Origin: Microbotryum silenes-acaulis
Lineage: Eukaryota > Basidiomycota > Microbotryomycetes > Microbotryales > Microbotryaceae
Direction of reading: 5' to 3'
Assembly: GCA_003665825.1 (NCBI GenBank)
Contig: QPFY01000018.1
Span: 124,001 to 188,000, forward strand
DNA: 64,000 bases
In this document: one piece after another, positions 21,771 to 32,362 of the stretch
How the letters are laid out: each line of letters begins with the position of its first letter
How positions within the stretch are numbered: the stretch's first letter is position 1
Notes under the pieces: model-generated
Database searches by the model: none
What the model saw: the letters and a program-made list of their open reading frames with translations, nothing else
What the model was told of the DNA's origin: nothing
Translations under genes and position numbers: made by a program

Positions 21771-23868
21771 CTAAGCAAAGATTGCCAGCGTGAACAAGAC
21801 GCTGAGAATAGATGCGCCCACCCCCAATAGGACTTCGGGGTTCATCGAAACTGCACCGGAAGTGGTGCGGACGGCCGCGAACGAAGTCGCGGCAATGGCC
21901 GAAGTCGAGGCTGTGCTAGCGGTCGAGAACACGGTCACAACGGCCAGAGTCGTGCTCGTAGTGGTCGTGGTAGACAGAGCAGCCGTTGTGGTAACTGGAG
22001 TTGTGGCCACGGCGCCTGACAAAAATGATACAGCACTGTCAGCTAACGAAAGTGTCCGCGCCTGTCCGCGCAAACATACATCAAAGCCTCTGAACAAATT
22101 GCATCCGGGCGGATGGCTACGCCGCGGACTTGCGAGGAGCTCCGGATCGGAGGACAAGGTGCTCGAACATGAAATCACGACTTACTGGTCGACGGAATAG
22201 GGCTATAGGACGGTGCAGAATGGGAACTGGATCCGTTTGATTGGATCGAGACTCCGGATGCAGATGTGGATCCCTTAGACCCCGAAGCGGACCCCGAAGA
22301 GGACCCCGAAACGAAGCTGGAAGCGGACCCGGATGCTGACGCCGCGGAACTGGCGGCGGGGCTGGCGGAGCTGGGAAGGGCCAATGCATGATCCGACATG
22401 ATTAAGATACGCATTCGAACGTGAAATGCAAAGAGAGCCCATCGTTGTTTACCTCGCGAGAGTGACTGGCCCGGCATTGCCATTGATCGTGTTTTGAGCT
22501 ACGCAGTTCGATGAGGCGCCCGCAGCGTGAGCCGGAGGAGCGGGGGTGGATCCATCTCCTTGCTCATAAGTGGTGAAACCACCGCCTGAGACAGGGTAGA
22601 TACCCGGCGGGTAATCAGTTCCATCACCTTCGCAAGTGCTACATAGAATGGACCAGCGTTGTGTCAACAGACGACAGCGTCCTGATTCTGCGCGCGTCAG
22701 CCCAAGTACAAGACTCACTCAAAGCCACTGCCGTACTGTCCAGGATCGTTCCATCCGCAGCCTTGAAGGTCGTAGATATGTTGGCACCACAACCAGGCAT
22801 CAGGCACGGACGGCTTGCACACGCGGATGCAGAACTCAGTGTCACTAATAAATTCGTGCCATTCATACACTTGGGTTCCACCCGAGTAGACGACCCCGCC
22901 AACGGGATTTCCTTGACCCGTAGCACCATGAGGGTCCAACTCGCCACCCTGCAATCATCGGTCAACAGGACAATCGTTAAGATGAAGCTCAGGTCCGAAA
23001 TGGCCATCGAAGCCAATACGGTACCTCGTCGCCTCGTTGTACGTTCTACAGACAAAGAATTCCGTGTTCAGTGAAGAGTGCGCCATCACTACGACACGAA
23101 AGTACCCGCCATTGCTCACAATCTTGGTGAAGTCACCTGTGCCGGTGATCTGGGTGTAATGCGGGGTCTCCAAGAAGTCTGTGGACGAGTATGGAATGTC
23201 CTCAGCACATTGTTCTTCGGGACCGCAGCCCTTGCTCGGCGTGGCTTGAGCACTTCAAACTCACGAGCCGATTTAATCGTACCCTTTCGGCGGAGTGACG
23301 TGATAAGAGTGAAGAGAGCATGTCAGTCCCGGTGGAAAGCACGCGGTCGTGTGGAAGCAAATGGGAACGAACCGCCGGCATGCTACGCGTGCCACGGTTT
23401 GGCGCTGTGCAATAGGCAACTTCATACGCCTCCGAGTCTCCGATGGTAACGCCGGCCCTCGGAGGAGCAAACAAGCAAAAATCGTTGAGAGAGCTGCACA
23501 GAACGTCCAAATTCCGAGATTAGTTATCAACCGGATGGGCATCCTGACGTCCTGACAGCGACTGTGCGGGTGTGGGTTGACAGACTCACTTGACCTGAAG
23601 CGTTCTGGACATCGAGCTCTGCGAAGGCACAGGCACGCGTCAGCATCGACCGAGCACTTTGAGCGGTGACTTCTCCCACTACAGGCCGCACTTGGGAGTT
23701 GGTCTGGCCTGCGACAAGCGTCGGAGACGCGAGGGCCAGAGCTGTGGATTCGATGCCGACGCGAGGTGGTGGTCAGAACGCCGCGAGGGTTCACGGGACG
23801 GAGCAATGCGGGTAACGGCGCTACGCACCCATCAGGCCCATCATGGGGGTGGAGCGGGTGTTGCGCAT
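21771..23868 (-). CDS. Secreted GPI-type glycoprotein, MAGP family
   Basis: Member of the basidiomycete 'macrofage activating glycoprotein' family; molecular role not known to me. Start ATG 23868. Eleven exons: 23829-23868, 23683-23741, 23590-23618, 23373-23493, 23265-23283, 23120-23178, 23025-23045, 22719-22948, 22453-22638, 22186-22370, 21771-22015; 1194 nt, 397 aa. Signal peptide (MMGLMALALASPTLVAGQ). Core motifs in order: VNSLNDFCLFAPP, AYEVAYCTAPNRGTRSMPAG, ETPHYTQITGTGDFTK, GGELDPHGATGQGNPVGG, CQHIYDLQGCGWN, PPGIYPVSGG. Then a Ser/Gly-rich stalk (about 60 aa), a Thr/Ala-rich stretch and a hydrophobic C-terminus (ILSVLFTLAIFA) fitting a GPI signal. Exons of 19, 21 and 29 nt are required to keep conserved residues. 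The usual Cys in the SSLCQT segment is Ser here. Confidence 0.86.
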
Positions 23869-25361
23869 CTTTTGCTGAAGCGGCGAGGTGGGGAAAGCGA
23901 TGGGAAAGAAGGTGTAGGAAAGGAAGGGGAGCAGGGTAGAAGGCCCTGGGGTTTGCTTTTGAAAGGTGGCACAAGGCTCGGAGGCTCGGAAAGTCAACCA
24001 ACTTCAACAAACCTGATTCGTCGAAACAACACGCGGGACGCGCGCGGCGTCTCGCGGCGTGCCCGGAGTCCGAGGACCCAGGATTTCTATTTGATCGGAA
24101 ACGCCCGGCGCGCGCTATCGCGAGCTTCAGCGCCTTGTGTGCGCTATTTCTGGACATCTGCCTAATGAAGTCAAGGAAGGTCGAGGTTTGCAACTGCAGT
24201 GGCGGTGGCGGCGGGGAGCTTCGAGCTTAGGCCTGAAGAGGCTGTGAATGGGGAACCGGTAGGAACCGGTTTAGAGCGAGTCAGTACCTACCGCACCGCA
24301 CACCAATCAGGTGAAAGGCACGCTGTCTCGGACAGCGGAGCCTCACTGGTGACCGAAGATGACAGGTGCAAGTTATATGGATTACAACTAGCTTCTGGTG
24401 TCAGCTCGATGAAGATACGATAGTGCTGAGATAGGGAACACCAGTACTCGCCTAGCTTCTGGTGTCAGCTCGATGAAGAGAGAGCTGAAGAAGCTAGGCG
24501 TGCGCAATCTCTATTTCTAATGCCTGTGGCCCGTCGTAAGGCCTTGCCTTACATCAGGGTGGCCGTGCATCATGCCCTGCTCCTTATTACTGCCTACCAT
24601 AAGTCTACTGTAGGTCAGTGGTTGCAAGGTGGCGTGCATTATGCAACAAGTCAAGCCAGAGTAGGAATGATCTCGCGTAATTGGGCGGATGATACACCTT
24701 GGGTACCTTCCCTCGTCGATCTGGAAGGAATTTCACCAGCGGTTTGAGGCTTGGGGCGAACGACGCGATCAAACCTGTATACAGAAGAAAGTCGGTGACG
24801 CGGGTCGCCGCCTAGCTAGTATGTATCAGTATCTAGGTGTTTGCTCGAAGTAGATACCTAAGCAGAAGAAGGTGCCCAGGTAAAAGTTTCTACCTACCTG
24901 CTCCATGGGCAGACACTGCATACTACTAAATTGGCTTCAGCCATCAAATCGTGCTCCTGAGAGCACCGTCCAGTGACAACGCGCAGTCCTGAGCAGTCCC
25001 GTAGAGCACTGGTGACGGCAGATTAAGAATTGAGTTGGCCATCTTAAGGGTATTTCCGGCAAATTCGGATCATTTCGTGTGATAGCAAGGCATAGCCGAC
25101 ACGCGTGTCGTTCGTGGTGCCGCTCGGCCGGCTCTCCATCTTCTGACAGGTCTCCTCTGCAAGCTGAAAAGATAATTATCGTCGAGGTAATTTGAGTACA
25201 GTGCACACGACATCACTATATACAAGTAAACGCAGTTGCCGTTGCCGCTTTGCGTCAAGTAGGTACCTGTGCACATTAGCCCGGGCGGGGGGCCATCCCA
25301 TTCTCAAGGCACCGTACTTGCTTGGTGATCGAGGGATCAAGCGCCCCGTCGGGCGCGAGCA
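23869..25361. other. Intergenic with one direct repeat
   Basis: No gene recognised. A 28-bp sequence (ctagcttctggtgtcagctc...) occurs at 24388-24415 and again at 24452-24479. An open frame of 75 codons at 24520-24747 has no recognisable domain. Confidence 0.4.
24388..24479. repeat. 28-bp direct repeat pair
   Basis: Two exact copies of ctagcttctggtgtcagctc plus eight more bases, 36 bp apart. Confidence 0.9.
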
Positions 25362-27527
25362 CTACTCGGCTCTCCACCCTTCACTGTTCAAAATCAGCTT
25401 GTGATAGAATCTGATCACGTCTAGGTGAGCCGAAACGTGCATCCGTTCGTCCACGGTATGGAAATTCTTGAGTTTGTCCATCTGGGCGGGCAGAAAGCGG
25501 TAGATGTTGTGGGTCAAGTTCCATGTCCACTTCGTGTCGGTATTGGCTGTCGAAAAATATATCAGTAGTCGTTCGCGATCGTTTTGCCAGCACGGACCAT
25601 AATAGTGCACTGCACCCTCGTGGGGTGTGCCGCAGCGCCGAGATTTTTGCTCGTCAACGCAGACTCACCGACCATGCCAGACGGAGCGACGATTGGCCTG
25701 TCGAAGACATGTCTGATTGTTCCACTCATAAGCTCGTACGCCGGTCCCGAACTCGGCGTCAAAGGAGCAGGTTCGATCTCGCTTCCCTCGCGATGGATCA
25801 ATCGAACAACCTGCTGAGTCGTGCCATTGTTTGACCCGTAGGCGTCAAAGGTCAAGTTTGCCGACCTGACCACCGGTTCTAGGATCGAAGAGATGCGAGC
25901 TTTGTGCGCTGCGACAGACGAGTCGAACTTGATTCGATAGTTGATAGTAGCATGGGTGTACTCAGGAAGCGCGTTGACCTGGGCATAACGCGATGACCAT
26001 AAGTTCTCCGCTCACCCTCACCCGGTATACTTGGCTCCTTTTGCGCAGAGTTACTCACCTTGACGCCACCATCGACCAAATCGATGGCTTGGGTCGTCGA
26101 GAGGAAAGCCCGGAGAACCTCGCTCGACTGAGAGAGGTCCTCGCTTAAAGCGTTCCACTTCGTTGGATCGCGAACACGCTTTTTGAGAGTGTTGCTCATG
26201 TTTCCATGATCGGCAGCGCATTGCAGATAGCTGAGCATCGGATGCCCTTTGTCCATGCTCGGCGGATCTGGATGGTCCTCAAGCGCAACCAGTAACCGCG
26301 ACATTATCCCAATGCCCGTATGTCGACCGTGCGGGACCGAGGAATGCCCACCCGGGGTGAGGACCTCGAGGTCCAAGTTGATCGCCCCCTTTTCGGCCAG
26401 CCCTAAACGAGCGAACTGCACGCCGTACGACTGATCCAGGCCCGTGAAGCCCTCGTCGAGGATGAGGGCAACACCGTTCTTGCCATAAATCTGCTCCAAT
26501 CGCTCGGCAATGGGTCGAGCAGACCGCACTCCGCTGATCTCTTCGTCAAATCCAAAAGAAAGCACGATCGCTCTTTCCGGTGTGTACTGTTCGGAGAGCA
26601 GCTGCTCGATCGCGGAGAGAATCCCAATCAAAGTGTTCTTGCAGTCTGTTGTGCCTCGGCCCCAGATCCAACCATCGGAGTCAACGTGTCCCGAAAAGGG
26701 CCCATAGGTCCATTGCGATTCTGTTGAAGGATTGACGGGCACGACGTCTTGGTGGGCCATAAACACCTGCGGTAAATTATCGGAGCACCCATACAATTAG
26801 CCCGTCGAGCAGGAGCCAGAGGAATCACACTTACGATGGGTTTAAGCTTCGAGTTCGTGCCTTTGTAAGTCATAATGAGACCAAACCTTGCCACTTTCTC
26901 AATTTCCAGATGGGACCAACTGTGATCAAAACTGGCGCTGTCAGGTCGGCTCACACCACCAGATGTCAACTTGCCCGAGCCGCCGGGCACACATACACTC
27001 GAGGAAAGGTTTTTTCAATGTACTCGTGCTGCTTGGCAAAGATGTCGAAGCGTGGGTCCTTGAACGGGTCGCCGCGCATGTCATCGTAACTCTGCGTTGG
27101 CTGTGAAGCGAACAGGTCGATGACCGGAAGCGTAACTAGTGCAACGGTCAGCCGACGGGGTCCGATCGGCAAAGAGACCGAGAAGACGAACAATCTGCAC
27201 AGCCCCGATGAGTCGCTCGATAGCTAGTCGAGAGTAGTGCTCGTCCTTTGCCGGTTGCCAGTCGTGGCCAACGTTGCGGGGTTCGGTTTGCATTGGGCAC
27301 GAAGCGCCTCCTGCGATTGCGGCCGACCAAGGCCAAGCTCCGTGGTGCTCATAATTGCGGAAAAGGAACCGCAGCGGCTGATGAAGGATGCCGGCCCAGG
27401 GTGAGAGCGTCGCCAGACAGTAAAGTGAAGGGATCAAGCAACTGGCAAGCACGACCGACTTGACGGTGTTGACACGGCGTCTCGATTCGGTTGCCGACGC
27501 CGGCGGGCCACCTTTGAACGTCTGCAT
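25362..27527 (-). CDS. CPS1: Vacuolar carboxypeptidase S (M20 metallopeptidase)
   Basis: Zinc Gly-X carboxypeptidase, made as a membrane-anchored precursor and acting in the vacuole on peptides with C-terminal residues preceded by glycine. Start ATG 27527. Exons: 27192-27527, 26997-27100, 26835-26919, 26059-26766, 25669-25978, 25362-25546; 1728 nt, 575 aa (yeast Cps1 is 576). N-terminal signal-anchor (SVVLASCLIPSLYCLA). Motifs: RLIGAVQIPTQSYDDM, first metal ligand VFMAHQDVV, WIWGRGTTDCKNTLIG, catalytic Glu pair FGFDEEISG, dimer-domain GGHSSVPHG, and C-terminal NTDTKWTWNLT then FHTVDERM. All catalytic motifs are present, so it should be active. Introns are 68-122 bp. Confidence 0.93.
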
Positions 27528-29954
27528 GAGTTGGGGTTACACGGATTAATGACAGCCTCGAGGGGATAATGGGCACCCTGTGAGCGCAGAGAAGGAGCAG
27601 CTTCAGGACGTCGCCCCCCGTGGCTGGTCCGCCGCGCTCTGCCGCGCTCTGCCCTGCTCTGCCGCGCTAATTGCGATGCGGCTGGGGCGCCCATAGTACA
27701 TGCACGCAAGCCCTTTTCGACAGTTTTGGCCGCGCCGAAACCGCTTTCAGGGCGAGTAGTGGCCACTTTGGTGAGTTTCGTCCCCCCAGCCTCATCTCGC
27801 TGGATCAGGCGCTGGCCCGTGGATGGCCATAGCCCAGGGTAGTAACCGAGTCACCGAATCGAGTCATAGCGATTATTGAACCTCAACATCTACCCCATTA
27901 CCTGATCCTCTGAACCCATTTGATGGGTGCCTCAGGCAGCACACCGACGCTTGCCGGCTGCAGCCCCCACCCCCACTCGACGCGAAACCGCTCGCGGATC
28001 GAGTCGCCGTCGATGGCACAAAGACGGCATCTGTCGCGCCTGCCCACATGTGTTGAATTGCATTCTGTCAAGCCTTCGAACACTTCGACTCGGACCGCCG
28101 TTTGACGGGCTCGCCCGCCTTTCGCCTCGGCGCCTTTGCTTCGCAGCCAAGCTCGGCGCCTCCGCCTCCGCGAACCCTCACTGCGCCCCCTGTCCCTCGA
28201 GCCTCGCTGCATGATCCTTGCACCTGGCCTCGTCCCTCGACCCATGTGCGCCGTTTGTCAACTCGTCCACATCCTAGTCCGTCTGCCCGGCCGCTGCCTG
28301 CTCTGCTATGCATGCCTCCGCCCGTTTCTTGCCTCGGCGCCTTTTTCGCCGCCGTGCGCCTTTGCCTTCGCAGCCAAGCCGCCCCCTTGTCTTCGCCTCC
28401 GCGCCTGCCTGTTCAACTCACGCTCGCGCGCCGCCGCTTCCACGCCCGGACTCGGTCAAGCTACCCTCCTGTTTTGCCAAGCCGATGTCTCCGCCTAGCT
28501 GCCCCCAGTTTGCCACCTCCGATCCATTCTCCATTGGCCATCCACAGTATCGCCCATGCATGATGCCCGTTGTTCACAACCTGGATCTCGTTGCTACGGA
28601 CTGCCTCGCTTGCCAACACTCGACCTTGTAGATGAGTTTCCCTTCGTGTCCGTCGTCCAACACGACACCTCTCAGAGCCCCCCGATGGCCCGCTTGGAGT
28701 CTGGTCCTTGGAGCTTCGCAGCGCGCTTGCCCAGTTTGCAGTAGATCCTCTGGGCGCTCCCTTGCTAGAACCTTGTCAGACTCGCGCCTTCTTGGCCCTC
28801 TCTCCCTCTTCTCTATCGTTTCACCATCTCATCAGACTGCTGAGATTCGCTAGAGAACAGATCGCTCGGCTGCGCCGCGGCCGCCCCTCCAGACCGCGTC
28901 CGCTCCGCCTCGCGACTTCTCGACCGGGGAGCACTTTGCCACGCCGTCCTGCCTCGAAATCTCCCGAAACGATCCGGTCCGTGCCGCCTCACGATTCTCC
29001 AGCGACCCCCCGGTCCCAACTTAATAACATGTGCATACGTGTTCATTCATACTCCTCTCTGGCCCATTTCAACACCTCTGCACAAGATTGCACAGCTATG
29101 CACCCTCGTACATGCTCAGAACGAGTCGACCTCCCGAGACCTTCTTCGTTGCGAACCCACCGCTGAGTGCACGTCCAACCGAGGCGGAGTAGGAGCAGGG
29201 CGAGGATCACACTCCTCATGGAGTAATCAACGGGACAGTAGGCAGTATGGAGAGTCAGTAACTAAGGGAGAATATCTGTGGGGCTCTTGGCAGGAACGTG
29301 CAAAGGGGCAGTGACTCGATTAAAGAGCACGTCAGGCTCAGGCTCCCCGGGCGAGTCGCAACCGAACACCTTCGGAGGAGGCTGAAATGAGGTCGTATCT
29401 AGTCCTCACTCGTGTAAAACCTAAGCAGTAATAGAAAACACAATGCACATGTGTGCAGATCGATGCACAGCGATGCACCCGCATGCACCGGGGTGCAGTC
29501 CCGGCGCCTGGCCACGAACTAGTCGAACCGCTCCGGATCAAGCAGGCTTGATCAGGCGCGGGACACTCGGATCCAACTTCCAGCGCATGCGCCACCGTAC
29601 ACGAAAGTGCTTGTCAGTGTACGTCCGTGCAGTTCCATGAGACGACCTGTAAAATCCAGACGCGCACGTGCATAAGCATGGTGTATTCGGAAATCGTGCT
29701 ACGATTCCGTGACCGTCGGCCGCTCACCGCTGACCCGCTGATTTCCCCCGGGTATGAAAAGGCCTACTTAAGTTGATATTGATTCCTTGTCTTGGGGTAC
29801 ACAGGACTGCGCTCGGAGAGGCCGTCAAACGACTTTTGAAGTTCGGCTTTCCTCCCGAAATTTGCCAAAGTCTGCGATCTCATTACCTGTTAGCGTTTTC
29901 GAGTTGGACTACTGGCAGGAGCGTTAACGTTGGTGGGGTCGCCGAGCAGCGAAG
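27528..29954. other. Gene-poor stretch, low-complexity coding-like sequence
   Basis: 27620-27660 has cgcgctctgc-type short repeats. 28100-28560 is C-rich and open in several frames at once, with a partial internal duplication (cgcctcggcgcctttgc / cttcgcagccaagc appear near 28125-28150 and again near 28330-28380). 29020-29640 has many TGCAC/TGCA motifs, with gcacagc.atgcaccc at about 29090 and 29465. No domain recognised; I do not call a gene. Confidence 0.35.
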
Positions 29955-30611
29955 CAAGGGTTCTCATAGGATCAGATCACCGGAGGATCGGATCAGATCC
30001 GATCTTTTTTTTTTTCCCAATCCGCGTTGATCTATCCTTTCTTGATCCTATCCAGAAGGATCAATTTGATCTGAGACATTTAATTGCCTTATATGGCAAC
30101 AGATGACTACACCTCACTAGTTGTCGCTATCGGTGTTGAGCGCATCATTCTCACTACTACCACCACTATTGTGCCCATCATAACTATCTTCCTCATCCTT
30201 GTCGGAATCATTAGCATCATCATCATCCGAAATGATCGCCTCACTGATTCGCCTTTTTCTATGAGCTCCGATCGCGCGCGTTGCCCTCGCCGGTGTAGGT
30301 GGGTTTCGCATGACATCTACAAAATGCGAACATGATTTTATAGTCAGTTTAGATTTGTGTAACAAAGGTCATGTCGGATAGTGGTACATACCCTGTAGCG
30401 CGCTCTTGTGAACGGCAGGTATCAGTTAAAGGCCTATCTACCAAGTAACGACGCTACATCGCCTCCCCCGCCCCCCCTTTTTTTCTTTTTTCTTTCTTTC
30501 TCCGAGGCATGATCTATCCTATCTTGATCCTGCCCAGCTAGGATCAGGATCGATCTGATCCTAAAAATTAGGATCAGGATCAGATCTGATCTGATCCTAT
30601 GAGAACCCTTG
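29955..30611. mobile_element. hAT-like MITE, copy 2
   Basis: Same element as 4135-4776. Perfect 24-bp TIRs (CAAGGGTTCTCATAGG...) and an exact 8-bp target duplication CAGCGAAG at 29947-29954 and 30612-30619; 8 bp is the hAT superfamily length. Internally, on the minus strand 30117-30365, an ORF fragment runs PPTPARATRAIGAHRKRR and then an acidic run ending in a stop. It also has GATC-rich subterminal repeats (29976-30075 and 30508-30600) that could be transposase binding sites. No transposase, so it must be mobilised in trans. It lies about 410 bp upstream of the acyl-CoA-binding protein start. Confidence 0.85.
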
Positions 30612-31023
30612 CAGCGAAGAGTCGAAGACAATCGCCGTGCAGGTGATGTAGGGTGCAGGTTAGCTGCTGCATTTCACGGTGGATCTCGTAGGTGGCTTGC
30701 GATTGACGATTGACTAATGCAGATGAACCCGAGTATCAGTGCGTTTTGGTCGAAGAGAGACCTAATGTTCGCGCTCAAAAGCTGTTCCGGAAGTGCTCAG
30801 AAGTAAGTGTGAGCAAATGTGGGCCGAGGGAGGCCGAGGGCTCGGCGAGCTTCGGCGAAATTCAGCAGGATATCAGCGAGCTGCCAGCTGCTGCCAGCCT
30901 CTGCCAACTTCTGCCAACTGCCTCCGCCAGTGCCGCCCAGCTGAGCAGAGCGCGACGACCACTTCATCTCGTACCACCTCACCCCACATTGACACCTCCA
31001 ACACAGTCAACGCACAGCACACC
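30612..31023. promoter_or_regulatory. Upstream region of the acyl-CoA-binding protein gene
   Basis: Non-coding interval between the MITE and ATG 31024, with repeated ctgccagc / tgccaact motifs near 30880-30930. No specific regulatory site can be named. Confidence 0.3.
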
Positions 31024-32111
31024 ATGCGCTACACTTCAGCGCAGTTCGACAAAGCCGTCGCAATGTCAGTACCTTTCCTCTGTAGTCGTCTTGCTGTCGC
31101 ATGCCGATCGCTTACATCGGCCACCTTGCTGTGCTCTGTCTGTGCTCGCTCTCATCCTCCCCATCCTGCCCTACGCCATCGCCATCGCCATCGCGTTCGC
31201 TGTCGCCGTGGGCCTCTTGTCGCTTGATCGATCGATCTCTCGCGCCGGCGTAGTGTTGGCCAACTGCCCAAGGATGGACCCGTGAAGCCCTCTCAACCCG
31301 ATCAGCTCGTTGTGAGTCTCTCACTACCCCGGGGCGCGTGTCATTCGCTGGAGTGGGGAGCATGCGATGGCGGTTCGACCGGCCACGACTTCCTCCCTGG
31401 CGACCACCGCTGCGGGCAAGCAAAAATAGAGGGAGCGCCGAGCTGAGTGATCGCGATCAAGGCGCCGATCTGCTTTGCTATTATGTCGTGACTCTCCGTC
31501 GAACGCTTGCATGGATGGACTCGGTGATGCCAAGAGCTTGTGCACTCGTCCTTGTCCCAAACGGTTGTCTGCCGTCCGCCGGCGACGTCTTGTCGTCCGA
31601 CAAAGCACGAGTCAGAACCGGACTCGCTCGCAATCGTATCATGAAACTGGATTCTACAGATCTCATTGGACCGTTGAGGTGGTCTGGCTCCCTTGATACT
31701 AATGTAATCGCCGGCTCGAACTTCTCGTACCAGTTCTATGGCTTGTATAAGCAAGCGACCGTCGGCGACGTCAACACCTCTCGACCGGGCATGATGGACT
31801 TTGTGGGTAAAGCCAAATGGGACGCGTGGAAGAAGAACGAGGGTCTCTCTTCCGACGACGCCAAGTCCAAGTACGTCGAGGCCTTCTTGGACATTTTGGC
31901 CAAGAACGACAACGAGGAGGGAGCAAAGTACAAAGCCGAGGTGAGTTCGTCGGAGAAGGGAAGCATATTGCGAAAGGCAGGGGTTGTCAATGCCCTCGAC
32001 CCCATGCGCTATTGTGATGCGACGATGTCTTGTTGCACGGACTACTGTCGTACGGGCGACCGAGCTCACCATCGTGGGCTTACTGTCACCCCTCAGATCG
32101 AGTCCGCTTGA
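31024..32111 (+). CDS. ACB1: Acyl-CoA-binding protein
   Basis: Small cytosolic carrier of long-chain acyl-CoA esters. Exons 31024-31064, 31254-31311, 31734-31940, 32097-32111; 321 nt, 106 aa. Sequence follows the family: N-terminal helix (MRYTSAQFDKAVA), LPKDGPVKPS, the ligand-binding FYGLYKQATVGDVN, RPGMMDFVGKAKWDAWKK, GLSSDDAKSKYVEAFLDIL, and the last exon encoding only IESA before the stop. The second intron is 422 bp, several times longer than others in the window. The third (31941-32096, 156 nt) is frame-neutral and free of stops, so retention would insert 52 residues near the C-terminus. ATG 31024 is in a good context (acaccATG). Confidence 0.93.
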
Positions 32112-32362
32112 GAAAGCTTCGTTTCTCTTCTGAGCCTGTTCAACCTCTCGTGCGATGCAATATGACTCTACGTTTATCATTCGGTCACTTCAGACTAAAG
32201 AAGCTGCAACCGGCATATAATACGGCGGTCATTCGTCCTATTTTAATCCAGCCCCCAATCTCACCGCAAATCCAGTGAAAATGCCCTCAGTAAAAGGTTG
32301 TCTCTGCTGCTCGATTTGTTCATAAAGCCAAAAGTCCTTTGAGCTACGCGTGCAAGGTACCT

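Noticed and set aside
23273..24193. 306-codon minus-strand ORF
   Set aside because: Overlaps the first exons of the MAGP-like gene in a different frame; Arg/Pro-rich shadow.
28102..28563. 153-codon plus-strand ORF
   Set aside because: C-rich sequence is open in several frames at once with Pro/Arg/Ser-rich products and an internal duplication; no domain, so likely a composition effect.
31341..32180. 279-codon minus-strand ORF
   Set aside because: Antisense to the acyl-CoA-binding protein gene; shadow frame.
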